Of a DNA stretch of 64,000 bases, positions 44,544-53,619 are shown piece after piece. The notes beneath the pieces were generated by a model. It was given only the letters and a program-made list of their open reading frames with translations, searched no databases and was not told where the DNA came from. A program made the translations under genes and the position numbers. Within the stretch, counting starts at the first letter, position 1, and each line of letters begins with the position of its first letter. Source of the DNA: Planctomycetota bacterium (GTDB lineage: Bacteria; Planctomycetota; UBA1135; UBA2386). Location of the stretch: positions 80,950-144,949 of the forward strand of contig JACKIB010000013.1 in NCBI GenBank assembly GCA_020638695.1, given 5' to 3'.

Positions 44544-45081
44544 TCCGGCCGTGCCGGAGTGCCGGGCCCGGCGGTGCACCCGGCGACGGGGCAAGACCTG
44601 CCGTGCACCATCTCGCGACGGGCTCACCGTGATCCGGGCCAGCCCGGACTATTCATGAGCAGCGTCGCGAGATCGTGCACGGCAGGTTCTTGTCCGGAGG
44701 CGGGGTGTCTCGCCGTCGAGGAGCAGGTTCTGACGTTCGACGAAGCCAGCAGCGACCTTGCGCGGTCGCAGCAGCTCGGTCACGAATAGTCCGGGCAGGA
44801 GTCTGCGCCACCGAAGGCGATTCAGGAGGTGCGTGAATCTCGGCGCAGGTCGCCGCCCGACAACGCTGCTCAATTGGTGGATTCGGCGACGCTCTCGGGG
44901 GGGTGACGGGTGCTGGAGGGCGCGGATCTAGTGGATTGTCATCCGTGGCGCAGACTCCTCGGAGTAGCCCTCGCCCCAAAGTTGTGACGTCGCGCCCCCG
45001 GGCAGCCCGGCGGCCCCCCGGTGTGGCACCATCCCCGCGTCCCCCGCGGCCCATCCGCCGCAACCGCTCCAGTCCCCGATC
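44544..45081. other. Intergenic region containing repeat copy B
   Basis: 538 bases. The first 250 hold the inverted head-to-head repeat described separately. The remainder, up to the DPP-IV start, has no gene-like frame; the AT-rich spots near 44870 and 44930-44960 may hold the promoter, but I cannot define its boxes. Confidence 0.5.
44595..44795 (+). repeat. Dispersed MITE-like element, copy B, with a partial inverted copy in front
   Basis: The main copy (44643-44795) has perfect 12-bp terminal inverted repeats, CCCGGACTATTC at the left and GAATAGTCCGGG (44784-44795) at the right. It includes GAGCAGCGTCGCGAGATCGT and CTGACGTTCGACGAAGCCAG, as in copy A. Immediately before it (44595-44638) is a diverged inverted copy of its left part (ACCTGCCGTGCACCATCTCG). 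Together these can fold into a long hairpin around CCGGGCCAGCCCGG. Confidence 0.8.
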
Positions 45082-47952
45082 ATGCCAAGCCACAGTTCGC
45101 CGGCCGCGTCCCGCCACGCGGCCGCAATCCTGGTCGTCCTCCCGCTGTGCCTCGCCCCGGTTCACGCACAGGGCCGGGAGCGCGCCAACTACCGGTTGGC
45201 GGAGAAGTATTCCGATGCCGCACTGCGCAAGCTCAGCTACAGCACGAGCCTGTCGCCGCAGTGGATCGGCAAGAGCGATCGCTTCTGGTACAGCTATCGA
45301 ACCAGCGCAGGCACTCGCTACTGGTTGGTCGACGCGGCGAAGAAGACCAAGACGGCACTGCTCGATCACCAAGCGGTCGCGGCCGCGATCACCGAAGCCA
45401 GCGGCAAAGCCGTGCTGCCCAGTGCGCTGCAGCTGACCGGGATCCGCTTCGCCAACGACGGCAAGTCGTTCCGTTTCTCCGGTGGGGGCTTCCAGTTCGA
45501 CTACACCCTGGCCACGCACAAGATCCGCAAGATCGGGGCGGCGCCGCGCGGCCCCCGCGCTCCGGGTGGCACTGGCCGCGGACGACGCGGCATGACCGAA
45601 GAGCAGCAGCGACAGCTCCGCGAACGCTTCGAGCAGCAAGGGCTCGGCGGCGGACTCGATGGCAGTAGCAGCAGCTCCCGTGGCAGCCGACGCAGCTCGC
45701 CGAGCCGCAGCTACCCGCCCGACGAGTCGTGCTACGTCTACGCCGCGGACCACAACCTGTACTTGGTTCGCGGCACCAAGCGCCGCAGCGCGTCACGTCC
45801 TTCGTCGGTTGCCACCGCGAGTGCCAACGGGACACCGGCGGGTCGCGACCGCAACGGCGCGGTCAACGCGACCAACGGCCGCGCTGGCGCCAACGGAACC
45901 ACCTCGACCGCAGACCGTCCGGAGCGCACCACCCCGAACGCTCCGTTGCCACCCCGCCGCTTCCGCTACCACGCCAGCAAGCCCGTGCAGCTGTCCAAGG
46001 ACGGCGCCGAAGACTACAGCTTCGGTGGGACGCGACGCTCCAGCAGCGACAACAACACAACGCGAGTCGAGGGCACGCGCGGCCGCTTCGGCGGCTTCCG
46101 CACGGGAGGGATGTCGCCGGTGGTCTGGAGCAGCGACTCCTCCGCGTTCTACACCACCCGCCGCGACTCCCGCGGGGTCAAGGAGCTGTTCCTGGTCGAC
46201 TCGTTGGCCGAGCCGCGCCCCAGCCTGCAGCGCTACAAGTACTCCATGCCCGGGGAGGAGTCGATCCGCACCACGGAGCTGCACACCTTCCACCGCGACA
46301 CCGCCGCGCTGCGCCGGGTCGCGGAGAAGTGGACGGATGAGAGCTACCAGAACATCCACTGGGTCAAGGGCACGGGCGAACTGCGCTTCATCCGCCGGGA
46401 CCGGCTGCTGCGCAACGTCGAGCTGTGCGCGCTCGACACGAAGACCGGCGACGTGCGGACGCTGTTCACCGACAGCGCCAAGGACGGCTACCTGAAGATC
46501 CAGAGTCTTCGCGTACTGGAGAAGGCCGGGAAGATGATCTGGTGGTCGGAGCGCAGCGGCTGGGGCCACTACTACCTCTACGACCGCTCCGGCAAGCTCG
46601 ACAACGCCATCACCCACGGCTCCTACCGCGCCAGCTCGATCGTCAGCATCGACGAGGCCGGCGGCTGGTTGTACTTCCGCGGCAACGGCCGCGAGCCGGG
46701 CGAGAACATCTACTACGAACACCTCTACCGGGTGCGGTTCGACGGCACCGGCCTGACCCTGCTCGACACCGGCAACGCGACCCACGCGTCGACGCTGTCA
46801 CCCTCGCGCAAGTTCGTGGTCGACAACGCGTCGCGGGTCGACGCGATCCCGCGCACCGTGCTACGCGACGCCCAAGGCGCCGAACTGATGGTGCTCGAGG
46901 ACTGTGACGTCGCCAAGCTGCAGGAGGTCGGCTGGAAGCTCCCGGAGACGTTCGTGGTCAAGGCGGCCGACGGCACCACCGACCTGTACGGCAACATGTG
47001 GAAGCCGTTCGATTTCGACCCGAGCAAGAAGTACCCGATCATCCTGCACGTCTATCCGGGCCCGCAGCAGGAAGGCGTCACGCACACCTTCTCCGCGACC
47101 AACGTCCGGCAGCAGCTCGCCCAGCTCGGGTTCATCGTGATCCAGGTCGGCCACCGCGGCGGCACGCCCACCCGTTCTCGGGCGTACGCCAACTACGGCT
47201 ACTACAACCTGCGTGACTTCGGCCTGGCAGACAAGAAGGCCGCGGTCGAGCACCTGGCGATGCGCCACCCGTTCATCGACGTCGACCGCGTCGGGATCTT
47301 CGGGCACTCGGGCGGCGGCTTCATGACGGCGGCCGCGCTGCTGCAGAAGCCCTACAACCGCTTCTTCAAGGTCGGGGTGGCGTCGGCCGGCAACCACGAC
47401 AACAACATCTACAACAACAGTTGGTCGGAGCGGTACCACGGTCTCAAGGAGGTCGCCGCGGGTGAACGCGCAACCACCGGAACGTCCGGGACCGGCACGA
47501 CGGGTTCCACGTCGACGGGCAACGGCGACGTCCAGACTGGACGGCGCCGAGGTTTCGGCCGCCGCCGCGGAACCGATGGCGGGCGAACCGAGCGCGAGCA
47601 GACCGAGACCTCGACGCAATCGAGCTCGGGCAGCGACACGACGTCGGACGCGACGTCGGGCAAGAAGAAGCTCTCGATCCACGTGCCGACCAACGCCGAG
47701 CTGGCGGCCAACCTCGAGGGCAAGCTGTTGCTGGTGCACGGCGAAATCGACAACAACGTGCACCCCGCCAACACCATGCGCCTGGTGGACGCGTTGATCA
47801 AGGCGAACAAGCGCTTCGACATGCTGATCATCCCCGGCGCGCGCCACTCGTTCGGCCGCGCCACCGACTACTTCACCCGGCGGATGGCCGACTACTTCGC
47901 CGAGCACCTGCTCGACGCGCGCCCCGAGGGGGCCGACATCCAGCGTCGCTGA
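45082..47952 (+). CDS. Exported prolyl oligopeptidase family (S9B, dipeptidyl-peptidase IV-like) peptidase
   Basis: 956 residues. The signal peptide is MPSHSSPAASRHAAAILVVL and on to VHAQ. An N-terminal DPP-IV propeller is followed by the alpha/beta-hydrolase catalytic domain. The nucleophile is Ser743 in GIFGHSGGGFMTAAAL, the acid Asp890 in HGEIDNNVHP, and the base His922 in GARHSF. The YPIILHVYPGPQ segment supplies the oxyanion region. Two low-complexity insertions are unusual: one Arg/Gly/Ser/Thr-rich in the propeller (about residues 155-330) and one Gly/Thr/Arg-rich (about 794-868) between the catalytic Ser and Asp. The enzyme would remove dipeptides from peptides in the periplasm or outside the cell. 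Confidence 0.92.
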   Translation: MPSHSSPAASRHAAAILVVLPLCLAPVHAQGRERANYRLAEKYSDAALRKLSYSTSLSPQWIGKSDRFWYSYRTSAGTRYWLVDAAKKTKTALLDHQAVAAAITEASGKAVLPSALQLTGIRFANDGKSFRFSGGGFQFDYTLATHKIRKIGAAPRGPRAPGGTGRGRRGMTEEQQRQLRERFEQQGLGGGLDGSSSSSRGSRRSSPSRSYPPDESCYVYAADHNLYLVRGTKRRSASRPSSVATASANGTPAGRDRNGAVNATNGRAGANGTTSTADRPERTTPNAPLPPRRFRYHASKPVQLSKDGAEDYSFGGTRRSSSDNNTTRVEGTRGRFGGFRTGGMSPVVWSSDSSAFYTTRRDSRGVKELFLVDSLAEPRPSLQRYKYSMPGEESIRTTELHTFHRDTAALRRVAEKWTDESYQNIHWVKGTGELRFIRRDRLLRNVELCALDTKTGDVRTLFTDSAKDGYLKIQSLRVLEKAGKMIWWSERSGWGHYYLYDRSGKLDNAITHGSYRASSIVSIDEAGGWLYFRGNGREPGENIYYEHLYRVRFDGTGLTLLDTGNATHASTLSPSRKFVVDNASRVDAIPRTVLRDAQGAELMVLEDCDVAKLQEVGWKLPETFVVKAADGTTDLYGNMWKPFDFDPSKKYPIILHVYPGPQQEGVTHTFSATNVRQQLAQLGFIVIQVGHRGGTPTRSRAYANYGYYNLRDFGLADKKAAVEHLAMRHPFIDVDRVGIFGHSGGGFMTAAALLQKPYNRFFKVGVASAGNHDNNIYNNSWSERYHGLKEVAAGERATTGTSGTGTTGSTSTGNGDVQTGRRRGFGRRRGTDGGRTEREQTETSTQSSSGSDTTSDATSGKKKLSIHVPTNAELAANLEGKLLLVHGEIDNNVHPANTMRLVDALIKANKRFDMLIIPGARHSFGRATDYFTRRMADYFAEHLLDARPEGADIQRR

Positions 47953-47967
47953 GCGACTCGCACGCGT

Positions 47968-47995
47968 CGACCCGCGGCGCGGTCAGCGCGGGTCG
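47968..47995. terminator. Hairpin between convergent genes
   Basis: A 9-bp stem, CGACCCGCG (47968-47976) with CGCGGGTCG (47987-47995), and a 10-nt loop. It lies 15 nt after the peptidase stop and overlaps the last codons of the convergent dehydrogenase gene. It may serve both transcripts; no T-run is present. Confidence 0.45.
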
Positions 47996-50052
47996 GCTTC
48001 CCAGGGGTGGGCGAACGGCTCGGCGTCCAGGCCGTCGAGCAGCGAGCACGTGCCGCGCTCGACGTCGCCAGCGACCGCCTCGATCATCCCGCGGGTGCGC
48101 TGCATCTCCCACAGCCCACGCAGCAGCTTGATGCCGTCGAACTTGTCCTTCAGCAGTTGCGCTTGCAGCCGAGCGATCCGTTGCTCGCTCGGGTCGGCAA
48201 CCGCAGCGTGGTGGCATAGCACGAGCATCGACACCAGGTGCTCGACGCACTTGCCGAACCGCTGCAGCGGGATCTGCGCGCGCGTCAGCTCCAGCTGGAA
48301 GAACAGGTTGATGCCGAGGTAGCTCCACCGCAGCCCGCGCAGCCGTCGCTCGGCGAAGCGGGCGAATGCCGCCAGACCGCCCGGCAGGCGGGCGTAGCGC
48401 GGGATCAATCCGGTAGGAATCAGTCGGCCGGGCAGCCGCACCACGTCGACCGCGGCGTTGCGCACGATCCAGCCGGCGAGTCGCCAGAACCCCCGGTTGC
48501 GCAGCAGTCGCCCGGTGGCGGTCAGGCAGCGACCGGGGAAACGGAATGCGGCGGCGGGACCGATCCGCAGGATCATCTGGCCCGGGGGCACCGGCTTGCC
48601 GTCTTCGCCGATGTTGATCGACTGGATCACCGACAGCATGCCCGCCATGCACTGGTCGACGAAGCGGCCGGTGATGTCCTTGACCATCCCCATCAGGATC
48701 AGGTCGTCCTCACCCTCGACCACGCCGAACACGTGGATGTTCGCCCGCGCATCGCTGACCCGACCGCTCTTGTGGAAGCTGCGTCCGCCGAGCACGCGCT
48801 CGCAAGCGACCAGCGACTCCAACGCCGAGCCGGCGGCGGCCGACTTGGTGAGGTCGCGCAGGCCGGCGAGGTCGACCCCGTCCGCGTCCTGCTGCAGCGA
48901 CAGGAACGACAGCGCGCGTGACTGCAGCGCGCCGCCGAGCATCCGCCCGATCGCCAACCGCGGCAACTCGTGCTTGATCACCGGGCCGCCGACCCCGAGC
49001 CGCTGGATCGCGTAGTGACTCGCGTCGCGCGCCAGCATCCGCTGGTAGCCGGCCGACATCGCCGCGAGCATGCAGCGCCCCATCCGCAGGCAGTAGAACA
49101 GCACCTCGACCCCATCCGCTTGGATGCGGTTCGCCTCGGGGATCGGGAAGTTGTCGAAGTGCAACCGCGCGTTGTGGTTCGACACGAACGCCGACACCCC
49201 GGAGGGCTCGCAGCGGAACGTGTAGTCCTCGCCACCCGCACCGGTGACGTCCTGCTCCGGTAGCTGCGTGATGAACAGCCCCACCCGCTTGCCGTCCCGC
49301 CCCACGCGCGCCACGATCCCGACCAGTGCCCCGTAGGTGGCGTTGGTGATGTAGAGCTTGTTGCGGTCGCCGGCGGCGAACAGCCGGTAGTCACCGTGTT
49401 CGTCCTGTTCGACGAACGCGCGCACCTTCTTGGCATTCACCCCGATCCGCACCTCGGTCAGACCGAAGCCCATCAAGCGGCCCTCGACGATCATCGGCAG
49501 AAAGGTCTTCTTCTGCGCGGTGGTGCCGTAGGCGAGCAGCGAACCCGCGCCGATGGTCAGCTCGCCCGAAATCTCGACCGCGAGCGCGCCGAGCCCGTTG
49601 GCGGCCAGCGTCTCCTCCACCACCGCCAACTCCGGGTAGCTCGCGCCGATCCCGCCGAACTCCGCCGGCACCGTGAACCCGTAGGCGCGCTCGGCGGCGA
49701 CCGCGCGGCGCAGCTCGGTGGAGAGCGCGTGCTCGGCGGTGAACGCCTCGCCCCGAGCCAGGCAACCCAGTGCCGCGTCGACCACCGCGTCGATCTTCTT
49801 CCCGCCGCGCAGTTCCTTGGCCATCCGCGCGCCGCTCTGCAGCTCGGCTGCCGCGGGCTGCGGCCCGTAGATCAACCGCTCGACCAGTGCCCGCTTGCTG
49901 CTGCCGAGCTTGCGTTGCGCGGCGAGTGCAGCGTCGTCGAGCGCGCCCACGTCGCGCGCCGATTCGACGTCGCCCGCGGCGGCGAGCGCCTGGGCAGCGG
50001 TGGACTGTGCGCCCTCGGGGGCAACGGATTCGGGGGTAGGGGCTTCGCTCAC
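47983..50052 (-). CDS. Acyl-CoA dehydrogenase, VLCAD/ACAD9-like
   Basis: 689 residues from GTG 50052, taken because the sequence before it has no similarity to the family. The N-terminal region (YGFTVPAEFGGIGASYPELAVVEE, LGALAVEISGELTIGAGSLLAYGT, GFGLTE.R.G) and the FAD-binding core are followed by SFHKSGRVSDARANIHVFGVVEGEDDLI, where the Glu of VVEGE occupies the place of the catalytic base. A C-terminal extension of about 180 residues is like that of the membrane-associated very-long-chain enzymes. It would carry out the first step of beta-oxidation of long acyl-CoAs. It is a single gene, divergent from the PD40 lipoprotein at 50177 and convergent with the peptidase gene. Confidence 0.87.
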   Translation of the reverse strand: MSEAPTPESVAPEGAQSTAAQALAAAGDVESARDVGALDDAALAAQRKLGSSKRALVERLIYGPQPAAAELQSGARMAKELRGGKKIDAVVDAALGCLARGEAFTAEHALSTELRRAVAAERAYGFTVPAEFGGIGASYPELAVVEETLAANGLGALAVEISGELTIGAGSLLAYGTTAQKKTFLPMIVEGRLMGFGLTEVRIGVNAKKVRAFVEQDEHGDYRLFAAGDRNKLYITNATYGALVGIVARVGRDGKRVGLFITQLPEQDVTGAGGEDYTFRCEPSGVSAFVSNHNARLHFDNFPIPEANRIQADGVEVLFYCLRMGRCMLAAMSAGYQRMLARDASHYAIQRLGVGGPVIKHELPRLAIGRMLGGALQSRALSFLSLQQDADGVDLAGLRDLTKSAAAGSALESLVACERVLGGRSFHKSGRVSDARANIHVFGVVEGEDDLILMGMVKDITGRFVDQCMAGMLSVIQSINIGEDGKPVPPGQMILRIGPAAAFRFPGRCLTATGRLLRNRGFWRLAGWIVRNAAVDVVRLPGRLIPTGLIPRYARLPGGLAAFARFAERRLRGLRWSYLGINLFFQLELTRAQIPLQRFGKCVEHLVSMLVLCHHAAVADPSEQRIARLQAQLLKDKFDGIKLLRGLWEMQRTRGMIEAVAGDVERGTCSLLDGLDAEPFAHPWEADPR

Positions 50053-50176
50053 GACAACAGCTTGGCGGAAAGGGCACGGAACGATCCACCCCGCCGGGGA
50101 ATTGCAGGCCGAGGCGGACCCGGTGGGACGTTCCGCTATGCTCCGGGGCGACCCTTCGACCTGTCGCCGCAACCCG

Positions 50177-51067
50177 ATGCACTCCATCCCCAACCCACGG
50201 GGCGGTCGCGGGCCCGCCCGGCTGCTCGCACTGCTCGTCCTGTGCGTTGCGTGCTCCTCACCGCCCAAGACCAAGCCCCAAGCGCCGACTCCGCCGGCCG
50301 GTCCTCGGGGTGAGACCGCGAGCCCCAAATCCGCGGCCCCGGCCGAGTTCGCGCCCGGCGTGCTGTCGACCGGAGCCGAGACCGGCCTGGCCTTCGCCGG
50401 GGACGGCAGTCGGGTGTGGATCGCTCGCCAAGAAGCGGGCGGCAGCGCGATCCTCACTGCCACCCGCGCGGGCGATCGTTGGACCGCGGCCAACCCGCTG
50501 CCATTCCCCGCACCGCACCGTGACGAAGCACCGGCGGTCGGACCAACCGGCACCTTCCTGGTGTTCGCCTCGCACCGGGGCGCCACGCCCGACCGCCAGC
50601 GCTTGTGGATGTCGTACCACATCGCCCGCCAGTGGACTCCACCGCACGCCCTGCAACTCGGTGCCCCACGCGACGCCGACGACCGCGACCCCTGCGTCGC
50701 AGCCGACGGCGCGCTGTACTTCGCGTCGACCCGCCAAGGTGCAGGCGGCAGCGATCTCTACCGGAGCCCGCAGTCGAGCCGCGGTTACCTCGAGCCCACG
50801 CCGATCCGCGAACTGAACACCGAGCACGACGAGCGACAACCCTGTGTCGATCCGCGCGGCGCCTTCCTGATCTTCCGGCAGATCACCCGCGATGGCGCAC
50901 AGGATCGCCTGATGGTGTCGTTCCGCAAGAACGCCACCTGGGCCGCACCGCGCCCCCTGCGGCTCACCGGCGCCTCCGCCCCGACGCTCTCTCCCGACGG
51001 CAGGATGCTGTGGCACATCCGCGGTGGGCGGATCTTCTCCGTCCCGCTGGCTGATGTCCTACCTTAG
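50177..51067 (+). CDS. PD40/WD40-like beta-propeller lipoprotein
   Basis: 296 residues from ATG 50177. The lipoprotein signal RLLALLVLCVAC ends at a VAC lipobox and is followed by a Pro-rich linker. PD40-type blades recur: EAPAVGPTGTFLVFASHRGATPDRQRLWMSYHIARQWTP, RDPCVAADGALYFASTRQGAGGSDLYRS, ERQPCVDPRGAFLIFRQI, APTLSPDGRMLWHIRGGRIF. Such proteins resemble TolB propellers and bind other envelope components. The 3' end overlaps the next lipoprotein gene by 14 nt, indicating an operon. Confidence 0.85.
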   Translation: MHSIPNPRGGRGPARLLALLVLCVACSSPPKTKPQAPTPPAGPRGETASPKSAAPAEFAPGVLSTGAETGLAFAGDGSRVWIARQEAGGSAILTATRAGDRWTAANPLPFPAPHRDEAPAVGPTGTFLVFASHRGATPDRQRLWMSYHIARQWTPPHALQLGAPRDADDRDPCVAADGALYFASTRQGAGGSDLYRSPQSSRGYLEPTPIRELNTEHDERQPCVDPRGAFLIFRQITRDGAQDRLMVSFRKNATWAAPRPLRLTGASAPTLSPDGRMLWHIRGGRIFSVPLADVLP

Positions 51068-52601
51068 CCGGTTCGCCTCTGCCTCAGTAGCGTCGGCGCT
51101 GCTCTGCGCGTGCGGTGGCGACACTCCACCCGCAGCCGAGCCGCCCAAGCCACCGGCCGTACCCACGCCGGCGCCGGCGCGCGTCGCCACGCCGCGGCGT
51201 GAGCTGCGCGCCGCCTGGGTCGCGACGGTGGCCAACATCGACTGGCCATCGAAGCCGGGGCTCGACAGCGGCACCCAGCAGAGGGAAGCGCTGGCGATCC
51301 TCGACCGATTGGTCGCGCTGCAGATGAACGCCGTGATCCTGCAGGTCCGACCCGCGGCGGATGCGCTGTACGCCTCGCAGATCGAGCCGTGGTCGTTCTA
51401 CCTCAGCGGGCAGCAAGGTCGGCCGCCCGAGCCCGTGTACGACCCGCTGCAGTTCTGGATCGACGCCGCGCACACCCGCGGCCTGCAGCTACACGCCTGG
51501 TTCAATCCCTACCGCGTCAGCCATCCGAGCGACGATCGCGGCCCGTGCGCGCAGTCGATCGCGCACACCCACCCACACCTGGTCTACCAGTTGGCGACCC
51601 CGGGCTACCGCTGGATGGATCCCAGCCGCCGCGCGGTCCAGGACCGGTGCGTCGCGGTTTTGCTCGACGTGGTGTCGCGCTACGACGTCGACGGCGTCCA
51701 CCTCGACGACTACTTCTACCCGTACCGCGCTTACCACGGCGGCAAGGACTTCCCCGACGATGCGAGCTACCGCGCCTACGCCGCCGGGGGCGGCACGTTG
51801 TCGCGCCACGACTGGCGGCGCGCCGCGGTCGACGGCCTGATCGAACGCCTCTACCGCGAGATCAAGGCGTGCAAGCGACACGTCGAGTTCGGTATCAGCC
51901 CGTTCGGCATCTGGCGACCGAACCACCCGCGCGGCGTCGCCGGGCTCGATCAGTACGACGTGCTGTTCGCCGATGCACGCAAGTGGTGGAACGAGGGTTG
52001 GGTCGACTACTTGATGCCCCAGCTGTACTGGCCGATCGGCAAGGTGGAGCAGAGCTTCCCGGTGTTGCTCGGCTGGTGGCAGTCGGAGAACACACACCAC
52101 CGCCACCTGTGGCCCGGCACATCGATGCGCAGCGCGCGACCGCCGGCCGGGGCCCGCGAGCTGGTCGAACAGGTGATGGTGACGCGCGGGATGACGCCGG
52201 ACAGTCCGGGTATCTGCGTGTTCAGCATGAAGGGCTTGCTGCCAGCGGACTCCCAGGTCGCCCAGGCGTTGCGCCGTGGCCCGTACGCCGAGCCGGCGCT
52301 GATCCCGGCATCACCCTGGCTCGACGCGCAGCCGCCGGAGGTACCGGAAGTGCGGGTAGTGCCGAACGGTTCCGAGCGGCTGCTCGCCTGGCGTCCACGC
52401 GGTACCGAGCCGGCGTTCTGGTTCGTGGTCTACACCCGCCGACCCGGCGCCGGCTGGTCGCTGCGGATCGTGCCGGGGCAGATCCGTCAGGTGCAGCTGG
52501 CGAGCGACGTGGACGCGGTGGCCGTCACCGCGGTGGATCGGTGCAGATTGGAGAGCACCCAACATGTGGTCGAGCTCGCGCCCTCGCTGCGACGGCGCTG
52601 A
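51054..52601 (+). CDS. GHL10-type (DUF187, YngK-like) glycoside hydrolase lipoprotein
   Basis: 515 residues from ATG 51054. The signal sequence ends in LLCAC, a lipobox, followed by a Pro/Ala-rich linker. The TIM-barrel core shows the GHL10 pattern: RAAWVATVANIDWPS, LDRLVALQMNAVILQVRPAADALY, LQLHAWFNPYRVSH, DVVSRYDVDGVHLDDYFYPY, FGISPFGIWRPN, WVDYLMPQLYWPIG. The acidic residues in HLDDYFYP are candidate catalytic residues. A small beta domain ends the protein. The substrate is unknown; relatives may act on peptidoglycan-linked or other envelope glycans. It is co-transcribed with the PD40 lipoprotein and convergent with murB. Confidence 0.88.
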   Translation: MSYLSRFASASVASALLCACGGDTPPAAEPPKPPAVPTPAPARVATPRRELRAAWVATVANIDWPSKPGLDSGTQQREALAILDRLVALQMNAVILQVRPAADALYASQIEPWSFYLSGQQGRPPEPVYDPLQFWIDAAHTRGLQLHAWFNPYRVSHPSDDRGPCAQSIAHTHPHLVYQLATPGYRWMDPSRRAVQDRCVAVLLDVVSRYDVDGVHLDDYFYPYRAYHGGKDFPDDASYRAYAAGGGTLSRHDWRRAAVDGLIERLYREIKACKRHVEFGISPFGIWRPNHPRGVAGLDQYDVLFADARKWWNEGWVDYLMPQLYWPIGKVEQSFPVLLGWWQSENTHHRHLWPGTSMRSARPPAGARELVEQVMVTRGMTPDSPGICVFSMKGLLPADSQVAQALRRGPYAEPALIPASPWLDAQPPEVPEVRVVPNGSERLLAWRPRGTEPAFWFVVYTRRPGAGWSLRIVPGQIRQVQLASDVDAVAVTAVDRCRLESTQHVVELAPSLRRR

Positions 52602-52697
52602 CGGAGGGATCGGCCGCAACCGACGCGCGCCCCGCCCGTCGGCGAGCGAGACACGCAGATGTCGGCGGTGCGAGAACGGCGACCGAGCGCAGCGGGC

Positions 52698-53597
52698 TCA
52701 CACCCCCCAGATCTCCACTTCCGGCACCAGCTCGACGCGAAACCTCTCCACCACGCGGGCCTGCACCTCGCGCATCAGCCCGAGGAAGTCCTGTGCGGTG
52801 CCGCCACCCTCGTTGATGAAGTAGTTGGCGTGCTTGCCGCTGACCCGCACGGCGCCGCGGCTCAGCATCTTGCACCCGGCCTCCTCGATCAGCTGGGCTG
52901 CGGCGACGCCGTCGGGGTTGCGGAACACGCACCCGACGCTGCGCTCGCTCACCGGTTGGGTGGCGTTGCGGCGCTTCAACGAGGTCTCGAGGCGATCGAA
53001 GATGGCCCGCGGGTCGTCGGGGGTCAGCGCGAAGGTCGCCTCGACCACGATGCTGGCGCCGAGCCCGCCATCGCGGTAGCGCGGCCGCATCGCGTCCCGC
53101 TCGAGCTCCTGCAGCACGCCGTGCTCGTCGACCACCTTCAAGCTGTGCAAGTGCGTGAAGGTGTCGGTGTCGCGCGTCCCGGCGTTCATCGCCACCGCGC
53201 CCCCGACCTGCGCCGGGATACCGATCAACAGCTCCAGCCCGGCGAGACCGAGGTCCTTGGTGCTGCGGATCAGGGCAGGCAACGACGCGCCCGCCTCCGC
53301 GGTGATCCGTTCGCCATCGCGCGTCACGCGGTTGAGGTTCGCCAGCGAGAGGGTCAATCCCGACACGCCGGCATCGCCCACCAATAGGTTGCTGCCGCCC
53401 CCGATCACCTGCAACGGCACGGCCAGGCTGCGCGCCAGTTCGACGGCTTGGCACACGCCCTGCGCGGTTTTCGGTGCCAGGAGGAACGCCGCCGGGCCGC
53501 CGATCCGCACGTGGGTCATCGGCGCCAGCGGCACCTCCTGCCGGACTTCCCCGGGGAAGCCGGTCAGCGCGCTGCGGATCTCCGATGCTTGCGCCAC
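52698..53597 (-). CDS. murB: UDP-N-acetylenolpyruvoylglucosamine reductase
   Basis: 299 residues from GTG 53597, 22 nt after the murC stop. FAD-binding motifs are THVRIGGPAAFLL, VIGGGSNLLVGD and GIPAQVGGAVAMNAGTRDTDT. Catalytic regions are YRDGGLGASIVVEATF, SVGCVFRNPDG, AGCKMLSRGAVRVSGKHANYFINEGGGTA and a C-terminal EVEIWG Glu. The lack of a tyrosine loop places it with the type II enzymes. It reduces enolpyruvyl-UDP-GlcNAc to UDP-MurNAc. It is the last gene of the dcw run; the next gene downstream is convergent. Confidence 0.94.
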   Translation of the reverse strand: MAQASEIRSALTGFPGEVRQEVPLAPMTHVRIGGPAAFLLAPKTAQGVCQAVELARSLAVPLQVIGGGSNLLVGDAGVSGLTLSLANLNRVTRDGERITAEAGASLPALIRSTKDLGLAGLELLIGIPAQVGGAVAMNAGTRDTDTFTHLHSLKVVDEHGVLQELERDAMRPRYRDGGLGASIVVEATFALTPDDPRAIFDRLETSLKRRNATQPVSERSVGCVFRNPDGVAAAQLIEEAGCKMLSRGAVRVSGKHANYFINEGGGTAQDFLGLMREVQARVVERFRVELVPEVEIWGV

Positions 53598-53619
53598 GAT
53601 GGGTCGGGTGGGTCGGGCC

